A stretch of 64,000 nt of DNA from Adiantum capillus-veneris (taxonomy: Eukaryota > Streptophyta > Polypodiopsida > Polypodiales > Pteridaceae), in NCBI GenBank assembly GCA_014529385.2, contig CM043967.1, forward strand, positions 82,594,278 through 82,658,277, in the 5' to 3' direction. A program made the translations under genes and the position numbers. This document shows positions 54,426 through 64,000 of the stretch, piece after piece (within the stretch, counting starts at the first letter, position 1; every line of letters starts with the position of its first letter). The notes under the pieces were generated by a model. The model did not search any database, was not told the DNA's origin, and saw nothing but the letters and a program-made list of their open reading frames with translations.

Positions 54426-56849
54426 ATGCCCGCAGAAAAACGCACAAGAGCACATGATAAGGATGAAGACATGAGAAGTGAAGGAACAAATTCAGCCAGA
54501 AGGGACAAGAAGAAGAAGTCAAAGATGGAAGAAGCTGAAAGTAGCAGGAAGAAAAGATCAAGGCGAAGGGAAATTGGTATCAACGACTTCCCATTGGGAA
54601 AGGAGCTAGAGCCCTACAACATCCTGGAGGATTTACAAACCCAAAAGCCAAACATTTCATGGCCTCAACTTCTACACCTATCAGCCAAAGTAAGAAGGCA
54701 ATGGCCAAAGTTGGTAAGTACAAGAATTCCCAAAAAAAAAGCAAATCTTTCCATTAAGGTTGTGGCCTCAAAGCTACAAAAAGATGTGGAACCCATTGTG
54801 GATGCTTACATAAGGGGTAAAAAGGTGTCTAATGTATATGTTGATGGTGGAGCTCAAATGTGTGTGATCACGGAAAAATCAATGAACAGGTTAGGGCTTG
54901 AAATTACAAAGTCCTCTAATTGTCAAGCTAGGCTAGCCAACAACTCAAGTGTGAAGTGTTTGGGGATCATTGAAAATGTAAAAGTCTCTGTATGTAACAT
55001 AGATGCACGAGTGGATATGTATGTTATGCCAGCTAAGGGGGGGGGCTATCCCATCATCCTAGGGAGGCCTTGGCTCATTGCTGTGAATGCAGATCAAAAA
55101 TGGGGAAGTGGTCGTTTGATTCTTAAGAAGGGTCAACCGGTGGTGTATGATTGGCGAGAAGGAAAGCAACTAGATATCAACTATGAAGCCACGGCAGATG
55201 AAGAGAGCGAGGAGGAGAGTCCTTACTCAAGTGATGAGGAAGCATCAACTAGTGCATCAACCAGTGAAGAGGAGTCTTCTTTGGAGGTAATGGGATTTTT
55301 ATTCAACGCCAACACTCAAGATGTTCTGGTAGAAGAAAAGCCAACAGACAATCCCACACGAGGGGATGAAAGATGCCACCACCTTGAAGAAGGATTTGAG
55401 AAGATGATTGCAAAAGATCTTACTTGTGAGGAGAAGAGGTCCTACATCAATATGTTAAGGAGGTATCCCAATTTGTTTATCACTGACTACTCACAAATAA
55501 GAGGTGTAGATGTAATAGAGCGTCGAATTGAATTGAAACCAGGGACCAAACCCGTGGCTCAAAAGTTAAGGCGACTAGGATCTGTGCAACAGAAGGCTCT
55601 CCTACAAGAAGTGAATCAACTCTTGAAGGCTGGCTTCATCTATCCAGTATCCAACTCTGAATGGGTATCACCTATTGTAGTCACTCCCAAGAAGAATGGT
55701 AAGTGGAGCGTCTGCGTGGATTACAAACCCCTCAACGCTGCGACAAAGAGGAACCACTTCCCTCTCCCTTTCCAAGATGAAATTTTGAATGAAGTAGCAG
55801 GTCACGAATGCTACACTGTGTGTGATGGATATTCAGGATATTTTCAAATTAGAATAGCAGAAGAGGACCAACCAAAAACCACCTTCATCACACCTTGGGG
55901 ATGTTTTGCATTCAGGGTAATGCCTTTTGGGCTCACCAATGCTCCTAGCACCTTCATGAGATTCACAATATTTGTATTTCAGCCATTCTTTGGAAAATCT
56001 ATAAGAGTCTTTATGGATGATTTCTGTATTTATAGTTGTAGATCACTTCACTGCCAAAAGGTTGAAGAGGGTCTTAAGAGGCTCCATCAATTTGGGGGAC
56101 AACTCAACCCAGAAAAGTGTCATATCGGTGAATCTCAGGTGGTTTTGCTAGGCCATGTGGTTTCTTCACAAGGAATTCAAGTGGATCCCTCTAAAGTAGA
56201 GGCCCTTTTGTCATTATCTCCACCAACAACAACTAAGGAGCTAATGACCTTCAACCACAAAGTGAGGTACATGTCTCGCTTCATCCATCTCCTAGCAGAA
56301 GCCATCGCCCCTTTGCATAGGTTGGCAAGCCAATCTACATTTGAATGGGGGAGGGAACATGCAAAATGTTTTGAGGAAGTGAAGGGCATTCTTAGCTCTC
56401 TCCCAATCCTAATGCCACCAGATCCAAAGGAGACCTACTATGTCACTCCAAGTGTAGGTTTCGAAGCAATTGGTGTTTTTTGGATGCAAAAAGATCCTAA
56501 AACATCATACATGAGGCCGATCTATTTTGCAAGCAAGGTGATGACTCCGTCCGAGAAGGGATACAGTGAAATGGAGAAAGTGGTCTTTGCAATCTTGTTT
56601 GCGGTAAGGAAGTTTAGATCGTATCTTCTCCCTGTGCCATTTGTTTTTCTCACCTTAGAGCACAATCTACCATATGTAGTACAACACATGAGCCACTCAT
56701 CTAGAATAGCAAAGTGGGTGCTTGAACTCCAAGAATTTGAATACACTTTCCTTGTAGAAGATAGTGAGGCGGTCCGGGGCGGGCAACAAGAAGAGCAACC
56801 TCTAGACATCCTTCACGGCTCCCGTGCTGCTCAATTGGGTTGGGGTTGA
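54426..56849 (+). pseudogene. Tat-type protease, reverse transcriptase and RNase H, 3'-truncated
   Basis: This is a single open frame of 807 codons. It starts with a basic linker containing RSRRREIGINDFPLGKELEP. The protease follows, with active site YVDGGAQMCVI at about residue 139 and PIILGRPWL near 218. An acidic serine-rich linker leads to RT: WVSPIVVTPKKNGKWSVCVD near 420, [25 protein letters not shown] and the catalytic VFMDDFCIYS near 529. RNase H has PIYFASKVMTPSEKGYSEME near 697. The frame ends in unrelated sequence (HGSRAAQLGWG) at 56849. The second RNase H and integrase are lost. The intact 2.4-kb frame implies a fairly recent insertion; the element is still defective. Confidence 0.9.
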
Positions 56850-56937
56850 AAAAAAAAAACAAACACACACACAAACCCACAACCTAACCCTACACAAATT
56901 TGGGGCACCACCTAGTTTTGGATGCGAACTAGGACGC

Positions 56938-56940
<3 letters not shown>

Positions 56941-57003
<63 letters not shown>
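56941..57003. repeat. (GA)n microsatellite
   Basis: About 31 GA units, between the truncated Tat-type element and the next one. Confidence 0.95.
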
Positions 57004-57007
<4 letters not shown>

Positions 57008-59311
57008 TGCTCGGGCTACTTTGAAACGTATCGGCAATGATCAAGCAAACACAATTATATATCTAAGAAAGAGAGAGAAGGGGGAGGGGGTGTTTGTTGC
57101 ACTAATACCTTCTTACAAATCTGTCATGACCAATCAAAGTGATATTAGTATTTGTTCAACATAGCTTAAGTAAATTACACCACAACACATCACAAGAAAA
57201 GCCACCCCACTCACTGTCTTAAGGCCAGGGGAGTCCTCTCCACCCTGTCGCCCTCTTACAGTATGTGGGATTTATGGCTAAATTGATGACAACACTAGAG
57301 ACAAGCTATCAAGAACTTAACAAAAAAAACACCAAGACACTTACACATCATTTTTGTCCATTACTTCACGTGGGAAGAGAGACAAAGTATCCAAGCTTAG
57401 TCCAAATCCACCCTCCTTGATTCAGCAAATGTTGGGCTTACACTAGTAGGAGAAATGATAGATTTCCTACTCTCAATTGAGTGATCACTCTCTCTCTCTT
57501 ACAATGGCATAGATTTCCCTTGCTAATCTCCTATTACAACACATGCACATGCATAAGACAATGAGCTTCCACTCAAGAGCTCCTTCTAGAGAGGTTGAGC
57601 TTGGCTTCTCAAGCTATAGCATAGTGCTCTTGCTTATGGCTCCCCCTTTTGTGCTAGTTACACCCTCCTTTTATAGCAATTTTGAGGGCTAGGGTTACTC
57701 CTCTAACCATGGTTGGGTTAGATTTTCAGCCATTTATCTAATTTCTTTTGCTTGGAATTATCAAGAAGTTGGTGGGGAAAGAGAGAGGAGAGAAATGGAG
57801 GTGATAGGACTTTTCATAGTGGGTTAGTGTTAGTAGAGTTAGTATTAATTTACAAATGGAATTGGATATTTATAATGGGAGTATCCATGTAGGATACAAA
57901 TAAGGAAGAAAAACTCTTAAGAGGTAAGAAAAGGTGGATTTCTTACAAGGTTGATGGTCCAAGTGTCTTGAGTAGGGCCAATTTTGACGCTTGTTGACGG
58001 TCCACTAGCTTTGACGGTACATTTTTTCTCCACTCTTGACCTTCCTTGAGAGACAAGGTAATTGAAGCTGAGTAATCAACCACCATGATGCTGTCTTTTT
58101 AAGAGAAGAGGCTGAATTTTGTGGTTTTTTTGATAGATATGGGTAATTTGGAGGAGGAAAAATGAGACTAGGTGGTCAATTTTGGAATGGAATTGTGTGT
58201 GGGAGGTATGAGTTCACCATGGTTTCTCTTATTCTTCAAGGTTGAGGAGAAGGTGAGTAGGGTGCAGAGAGGAGTCGTGAGAGAGGTGGGGATGATGAGT
58301 GGAGAAGTGTGTGTGAAAGAGGAAAATGATAAAGTGGAAGAGAGAGTGTGGCTGCATAGCATGGGAAAACTAGGGTCCACTAATAAAATCATAGCTCACA
58401 GCTCGTAGCTCAAAAAAATATAAAAAAAAAATTGAGGCAAAAGTTCAGCCCACGAGTTACAACTTTTGTTTATATCACCTTTTCAAATTCGGAGAGCAAG
58501 TGAACTTTAAAACTTCAGCAAAACCGACCGTTTTTTTCCACTGCACAAGGTCCTTGTGGGGTCCTTCTTTGGATGATTCTTTTGAATACCTCCAAGAGTG
58601 AGCCCTCCATAGTGCATGTATGCATGCCACCTACCCTTGACCTTATTTAGTAGGTCTATAATTGAAGATATTGTTGAGATCATGATATAAGTGAATAGTA
58701 CAACTAAGAAAATCAAATATTGAGGGGTCTAAAAAATATGTACATGTCAAATATAAATAATATAAGTGGAAAAAATATAAGGGGTCAAAAGAAATCTCTC
58801 TCATTATGAGGCTACACATAAATATACACATAAATAAAACTAGTTTTTTTGGATTTTTGTTGGGGTGGAGTTACACCAAATATAAGAGAAGCTTACATGA
58901 AAATATTTCTATATGGAATAAAGAGTATGAAAAATGGTAAGAAAAATCGTGGTAATGGTGAGGCAATGTATAGAGCATAAATAACACACACCTAGGTAGA
59001 AATATTTAAATAAATACCAAAATAATTATGAAAAAATCTTTTATTTAGGCCCTATATACAAGAAATATTTACATACGCATGGGCCATAATATACTTATAT
59101 TTTTATTTTATTTTTATTTTTTTTGGCTTAACTAGCCCAATGACTAGCTAATTGAGGGTTTTTTATTTCAGTAAGGAGATATGGGAAAAGTCCCCTAACT
59201 CACACGCACCTATATACAATGAAAGGGTGAGGGTAACCACAGTGTTTGAGTGATTTGATAGGGGGGGATAACTCACTATGGCAATCACAGAGAGCCGAAA
59301 AATGGCTATCA
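57004..59311 (-). repeat. Tat-type 3' LTR and flank (minus element)
   Basis: On the minus strand a polypurine tract at about 59325-59312 is followed by TGATAGCCATTTTTC, the LTR start. About 1.6 kb further, TATAAAAGG at 57675-57667 is the likely promoter. The LTR end is not fixed and lies somewhere between about 57.0 and 57.3 kb. No gene is seen; frames such as 58172-58408 are unlikely to be real. Confidence 0.6.
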
Positions 59312-59326
59312 TTAGCCCTCCCCCAG
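59312..59326 (-). other. Polypurine tract of Tat-type element
   Basis: Minus strand TGGGGGAGGGCTAA just upstream of the LTR start TGATAGCC. Confidence 0.75.
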
Positions 59327-59339
59327 GATGATGGTATAT

Positions 59340-60575
59340 TCATGTACCATCATAGAGCATCTTTTCCAAAGAGAGTGCTTCATAGTCCTTGACGAGATCT
59401 TCATTGTTTGGCCCCTCAGAATTTTGGCTGGAGTTACACTCATGCTTCATGTAACAATACTTACATGAGATAGTTGCCTTTTCCTCTGGTAGATCCTTTG
59501 GTAGAAGGCGACTCAAGTAAGGCTTCAAGCGATAGCCGTTTACCTTCCTGGAGTGCTCTTTCCCATTCAAGTCCATAAGTTGATAGTAACTTGAATTGAA
59601 AGCCTTCTTGACTATGTATGGCCCCTGCCATCTTGTTTCAAATTTGGCATCAAAACGATTTTCAAGTCGATTGTCATACCTTCCTTGATGCCTTTGTCCT
59701 TCAGTTTCTTGTCGTGCGTTTCTTTCGCTTGTGTGGCTTTCCTCTTGAAGCACTCGTATGCTGCTTCTCTTTTCCACTCAAGCTCCACTAACGTAAGAAG
59801 TCGATCCATCCATACCTCTTGATCATCTTGTGCTCCTTTGCCATGAAGTCGCATTGTTGGAATGTTGAGCTCGATAGGCTGCAAAGCCTCTTGACCATAG
59901 ACCAAGTGAAATGGTGTGAACTCCGTGGCTTCCCTATATGTGGTTTGATATGCCCACAAGGCACCATCCAAGAAGTCATCCCATAATTTTGTCTTGTTTT
60001 GCACCATCTTTCTAATGATTCCTGCAATGACACCATTAGCCTTCTCCACCAAACCATTTGACTGTGGGTAGTATGGTGTGCTATGACGATGTAGAATGTG
60101 AAGCTCTTCACAGACTTTTGTGAGCAATCCCCTTCTAAACCCTGGACCATTATCAGAAACAATCTCCAAAGGTGTGCCAAATCTGCAACAAATGTGAGTG
60201 TAGACGAATTTTCTCACTGTCCTCTCATTTACCTTTGCCACACTTTGTGCTTCCACCCACCTAGTCATATAGTCTACAGCCACTAGAATGTAGAGTTTAC
60301 CATTTTTTGTCCTAGGCAGAGGACCCATAGCATCAATGCCCCACTTTTCAAAGGGTCCATTTGCAAGCACTATTTGCCTCGGGCCATGCACCAACCTTCT
60401 ATTTCCATTTATCTGACAATTGTGACAGCTTTTACACCAATGTTGAACATCCACATGCAAGCTTGGCCAAACATACCCCGCAAGCAAAATCTTCTTCACA
60501 GTTGATTCTTGGGCAAAATGACCACCACATGCCTCTTCATGCAAACCTTTTAGAATGGCTGGAATTTCCTCGATA
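59340..60575 (-). pseudogene. Tat-type integrase
   Basis: The reading follows the gag-pol frame after a one-base shift near 60570. The zinc-binding part is GLHEEACGGHFAQ and CKSCHNCQ (about 60560-60425). The core has KWGIDAMGPLPRTKNGKLYI (first Asp), GTPLEIVSDNGPGF (second Asp) and YYPQSNGLVEKANGVI (Glu). A second frame shift at about 59700-59650 leads to the C-terminal part: FETRWQGPYIVKKAFNSSYY and RKVNGYRLKPYL (59640-59515). The stop at 59340 is 14 bp from the polypurine tract. All catalytic residues are retained; only two shifts separate it from an open frame. Confidence 0.88.
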
Positions 60576-63500
60576 GTGGTACTCTTCTACACACTTGATC
60601 CTTCCCTTTTTGATAGAGGGAGCCTTCTAGGAAGAGATAGAAACTTGCCTTCTTCACGAGTCTCCTCTTCTGAGCCTTCGTGAAGTCTTGTGGAAACTCA
60701 CCCTCCAAAATGTAGCCAATAATGGGAACCAATGACTCCATTCCCTGGTATCTCGGTTGCTTGACAGCTGCTGCCACCATGATGACCTGCACTTCTCTCT
60801 CAACACATGTAACTGCTTGTTGTGCAAGTAAATCGGCATCTTCATTTTGTTTCCTCGGAATATGATATAGTTGCACTTCTTCAAACTGATTAAACATCTT
60901 ACGAATGGCATGAAATTTTGTCCTTAAGCTTTCATTCTTGCATGCCCAAATGCCTAAAATCTGTTTAACAATGAGAAGTGCATCTCCCTTTACCATGAGA
61001 CGTTTTATCCCTTGGCCAATGCACATCTTCAAACCATGAAGTAGTGTGTCGTATTCTACTTCATTGTTGCTAGTTGAACCTGGTAGATTGACCTTCTCTT
61101 TCATGACCACCTCTCCACATGGGTTGAGCAACACTAGCCCCCCCCCTGCTTTTCCTGTGGCTCGATGAAAAGCTCCATCAAAGAACAAGGTAAAAGCATT
61201 AGGAATACTTTTTGGTGGTGGCAATGGTAGGGTCTTTACTTCAGGCACCCTAATCTCCTTTTCCTGCACCCTATAAGTGAGAATCCTTGCCAATTGTGCA
61301 CACACACTATCTTCTACCTTGAAAGAGAATTCAAACTCTTGCAACTCCATAATCCACTTTGAGATCCTAGTACTAAGATTCATTTGAGATGACACCCAAG
61401 GGAACAAATTTTCTGCGGTGAGGATTACAAAAGGTTTTGGGAGCAAGTAGGATCTAAACTTCCTTATCGCAAACATGAGAGAAAGCATCATGAGTTCTGC
61501 CTCCGTGTAGCCTCTCTCTAAAGCATTCATGACCCTACTAGCAAAGTAGATGGGCCGCATCCTGGTACTATAGGGATCTTGTTGTAGCAAAACTGCACCA
61601 ATTGTTTCTTTCCCAGCACTAGAGCTAACAAAGAATGTGTACTCCCAACAAGGAGGCATGAGTGTTGGTAGCTCTGACAAAATGGCTTTAATGTTACAAA
61701 AGTACTCTTCAAGCTCATCAGACCATGCAAATTCTACTTGTTGTGTCAACTTTTGCAAAGGATGAAGCAACTCCGAGGCTAAGTGAATGAAGCGTGACAT
61801 ATAATTCACCTTCTGAATGAAGGAGATGACCTCCTTAAGACTCTTCGGTGATGGGAGCTCAATAAGAGCCTTTGCCTTTGAAGGATCCACCTCAATGCCT
61901 TTATAGGAAACCTTGTGACCGAGCAAGATCACTTCATCCTCACCTATGTGGCACTTGTCAGGGTTGAGTTGACCTCCCATGTCGTAGAGCTTCTTTAAAC
62001 CTTCTTCTACCCTTTGTAGATGCAATGATTTTGAGCTATAAATGCAGAAATCATCAATGAACACCCTAATTGACTTTCCAAAGAATGCTTGAAACACCAT
62101 GTTCATGAAACGTTGGAATGTTGCAGGAGCATTTGTCAGACCAAATGGCATGACTCTAAAAGCATAACAACCCCAAGGAGTGATAAAGGTTGTTTTCAAT
62201 TGATCTTCGAATGCGATACCTATTTGAAAGTAGCCTGAGTAGCCATCACACACAGTGTACTTCTCATGACCAGCTACCTCATTTAGTATCTCATCCTGAA
62301 ATGGGAGGGGAAAGTGATCTCTTTTTGTTGCCTCATTGAGGGGACGGTAATCCACACACACCCTCCACTTGCCATTTTTCTTAGGAGTGACAACAACAGG
62401 AGAGACCCACTCTAAATTCTCCACTGGATAAATGAAACCTGCTGCTAGAAGCTTTCTTACCTCCTTCAGTAGAGCCTGTTCCTTTATAACTCCTAGCCTT
62501 CGTAGCTTCTGAGCTTTAGGTGTGGCCTCAGGCTTTAATTCAATCTTGTGTTGAACAACATCTACCCCACGCACGTCGGTGTAGTCTTTAGCAAAAAGCC
62601 TAGGAAACTTCCTTAGCACACATTTGAACTCCTCTCTTTCATCCTTTGTAAGTGTTGTTGATAGAATACCTTCCAGCATCCCTTCATCTTGAACACCTTT
62701 AATCTCTTGAGGACCTACCTCCTCCAAGCCTTGACAAGAGGTCTCTTGGTTGGTTGGCTTAAACCTTACCCCCATGACTTCGATGGAAGACTCCTCTTCA
62801 GTAAAGCTGCCGCTACTTTCTTCTTCTGAAGTGTTATCGGTCCAACCTTCTTCCGTCTCACTTTGAGATGATTCTTCATGGAGCTCCTCTTGGCGTTGCT
62901 CCTTCATGTCAAAGACAACCTTCTTATGATTGTCATTCCTGCAAATTAGCTTTCCACTCTCCCAATCCTGCAAAGCTTGCATTTTCATTAGCCATGGTCT
63001 CCCTAGGATAAATGGGTAACCATTTCCTTTGGTCGACATAACATAAAAATCCACCACTTTCTTAATGCCAAAGGCCTCTACAAAGACATTTTTACAAATG
63101 CCTACACACCTAGCCTTGCTATTGTTTGCCATCTTGACTTTGGTTTCAGGTGTCTCATGGATGTGCATGCCTAGTCTTTGCATGAGTCCCTCTGTCATGA
63201 TGCAAATTTGTGCACCCCCATCCACTAGACCTTTCCTAACCAATCTTCCTTTGATGTAACAGTCTAGCACCGGTGTAATGTCCTCATTCATTTCAGCTTG
63301 TGCAATTTTTACAACAGGCACATTCTCTTTTACCTTTCTCCTAGTGCTAACTGCCCTTGTTAAATCCCTCCTAACTTGTGGACATAATGCAAGAAATTGA
63401 GGCCATGAAATATCAGGACCCTTACCTCTCATGTCTTCCAACAAGTTGTACGGAGCCATACCATGTCCAAGAGGGAAGTCTTGGAGGTTGATACGACGTC

Positions 63501-64000
63501 GAGTCCTCTTGGTTTCCTTGGTTTCCTTTGCCTTCTTGCCTTGTCCATGGTCACTCTGTGATGTGACTCCTTCTTTCTCTTTACCTTTTCCTCGGCCACG
63601 CTTAATGCCATTGGCTTCCATGTCAACCTCATTTGAATTTGTCACCTCTACCACATGCACATTTGGATCTGGAAAAGGTGGAACTCCTTCTACCCCTTGT
63701 GGAGGTGGTCTTGCTCCATTTTTCCTTTGTATAAGCCGTGGTTGCTGACTAGTTCCTTCACCTGCATTCATCACTGGGTAATTCAAGTTGGGTCTCCCTG
63801 GCTCCCCACGGGGCCAAGGACAATTATACATCCCATGTCCAGACTCTTCGCAATTCCAACATTGCAAGACTCTCCTAGGTCGTGGATCTCGCTCTTCAGA
63901 CTTCTTTTCTTGTCCCTTTGGACCTACAGCTTGTGCAAGGTGAATTGACAGGCTGCTTAAAGATTCGTTTAACTTCTCAATTACTTCCACCGTTACCTTA
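60550..64000 (-). CDS. Tat-type gag-pol: knuckle, protease, RT, RNase H and second RNase H
   Basis: An open frame of at least 1,146 codons enters from beyond the window. Going downstream it has a gag knuckle CWNCEESGHGMYNC (about residue 44), a basic linker with FPLGHGMAPYNLLEDM, and a protease with active site LVDGGAQICIM (about 256). RT has VFIDDFCIYS near 643 and [16 protein letters not shown] before it. A first RNase H (PIYFASRVMNALERGYTEAE, about 815) is followed by a second one: FTLFFDGAFHRATGKAGGGL near 935, SNNEVEYDTLLHGL and MVKGDALLIVKQ, all with the acidic residues of RNase H. Two RNases H in tandem is the hallmark of the Tat lineage. A one-base shift at the end separates integrase. 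Confidence 0.92.
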   Translation of the reverse strand, partial: KVTVEVIEKLNESLSSLSIHLAQAVGPKGQEKKSEERDPRPRRVLQCWNCEESGHGMYNCPWPRGEPGRPNLNYPVMNAGEGTSQQPRLIQRKNGARPPPQGVEGVPPFPDPNVHVVEVTNSNEVDMEANGIKRGRGKGKEKEGVTSQSDHGQGKKAKETKETKRTRRRINLQDFPLGHGMAPYNLLEDMRGKGPDISWPQFLALCPQVRRDLTRAVSTRRKVKENVPVVKIAQAEMNEDITPVLDCYIKGRLVRKGLVDGGAQICIMTEGLMQRLGMHIHETPETKVKMANNSKARCVGICKNVFVEAFGIKKVVDFYVMSTKGNGYPFILGRPWLMKMQALQDWESGKLICRNDNHKKVVFDMKEQRQEELHEESSQSETEEGWTDNTSEEESSGSFTEEESSIEVMGVRFKPTNQETSCQGLEEVGPQEIKGVQDEGMLEGILSTTLTKDEREEFKCVLRKFPRLFAKDYTDVRGVDVVQHKIELKPEATPKAQKLRRLGVIKEQALLKEVRKLLAAGFIYPVENLEWVSPVVVTPKKNGKWRVCVDYRPLNEATKRDHFPLPFQDEILNEVAGHEKYTVCDGYSGYFQIGIAFEDQLKTTFITPWGCYAFRVMPFGLTNAPATFQRFMNMVFQAFFGKSIRVFIDDFCIYSSKSLHLQRVEEGLKKLYDMGGQLNPDKCHIGEDEVILLGHKVSYKGIEVDPSKAKALIELPSPKSLKEVISFIQKVNYMSRFIHLASELLHPLQKLTQQVEFAWSDELEEYFCNIKAILSELPTLMPPCWEYTFFVSSSAGKETIGAVLLQQDPYSTRMRPIYFASRVMNALERGYTEAELMMLSLMFAIRKFRSYLLPKPFVILTAENLFPWVSSQMNLSTRISKWIMELQEFEFSFKVEDSVCAQLARILTYRVQEKEIRVPEVKTLPLPPPKSIPNAFTLFFDGAFHRATGKAGGGLVLLNPCGEVVMKEKVNLPGSTSNNEVEYDTLLHGLKMCIGQGIKRLMVKGDALLIVKQILGIWACKNESLRTKFHAIRKMFNQFEEVQLYHIPRKQNEDADLLAQQAVTCVEREVQVIMVAAAVKQPRYQGMESLVPIIGYILEGEFPQDFTKAQKRRLVKKASFYLFLEGSLYQKGKDQVCRRVPLSRKFQPF

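Noticed and set aside
58172-58408. 78-codon plus-strand frame
   Set aside because: It lies inside a probable LTR on the opposite strand, overlaps an equally long minus frame and has no motif.

Overview
The window is plant nuclear DNA made almost entirely of nested, mostly broken LTR retrotransposons. There are Ty3/gypsy chromoviruses, gypsy elements with tandem RNases H (Tat-type), a giant-type gypsy family called here family G, a gypsy lineage with an unusual FLDD reverse transcriptase, and one Ty1/copia element. Three kinds of DNA-transposon-like sequence are inserted among them. I see no housekeeping gene, rRNA, tRNA gene or CRISPR array. The AT-rich background, many GA/CT microsatellites, chromodomain integrases and Met-tRNA primer sites fit a large land-plant genome. 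The species cannot be named; a non-flowering plant is only a weak impression.

Layout. 1-0.65 kb: 3' end of a decayed plus-strand chromovirus. 1.1-4.3 kb: a 952-bp unit present twice in tandem. 1.88-3.2 and 4.73-6.06 kb: two copies of a TTAA-flanked non-autonomous DNA transposon, with an unoccupied version of the first site at 4154-4157. 6.07-9.88 kb (minus): RNase H, RT, spacer and C-terminal gag of family G (copy G1). 9.88-14.2 kb (minus): a chromovirus with its 3' LTR, lacking its 5' end. 14.4-18.8 kb (minus): a long charged accessory ORF of family G, broken by a GC-rich 1.8-kb insertion. 18.9-20.1 kb: palindrome-bearing repeats of about 280 bp. 21.0-28.9 kb (minus): family G copy G2, with integrase and a second protease-like domain. 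Its integrase is split at 22.98-26.87 kb by a 3.9-kb Mutator-like insertion carrying a glycine-rich secreted-protein pseudogene, a long hairpin and dense GA/CT tracts. 28.9-33.55 kb (plus): 5' LTR, primer site, repeat-rich leader and N-terminal gag of family G. 33.55-34.45 kb: 5' LTR, primer site and leader of the chromovirus. 34.46-39.47 kb (plus): FLDD-type gypsy pol and 3' LTR. 39.5-44.5 kb (minus): copia element. 44.5-46.6 kb (plus): another family G gag. 46.6-50.8 kb (minus): family G 3' LTR, polypurine tract and second accessory ORF, with a foldback element inside. 51.8-56.85 kb (plus): Tat-type element with two related small ORFs upstream of gag. 57-64 kb (minus): a second, better preserved Tat-type element running off the window.

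Two things organise this. First, the family G gag N-terminal part plus chromovirus 5' LTR (31.6-34.4 kb, plus) and the chromovirus pol, 3' LTR and family G gag C-terminal part (14.2-9.3 kb, minus) are the two halves of one nested insertion. Their flanks carry matching 5-bp duplications and the gag frame is continuous across them. A single inversion of about 20 kb, or an assembly misjoin, explains the present order. Second, pieces from several copies suggest a family G layout of LTR, primer site, repeat leader, gag, spacer, protease, RT, RNase H, integrase, second protease-like domain, accessory ORF, polypurine tract, LTR. All readings are by eye, without database searches.
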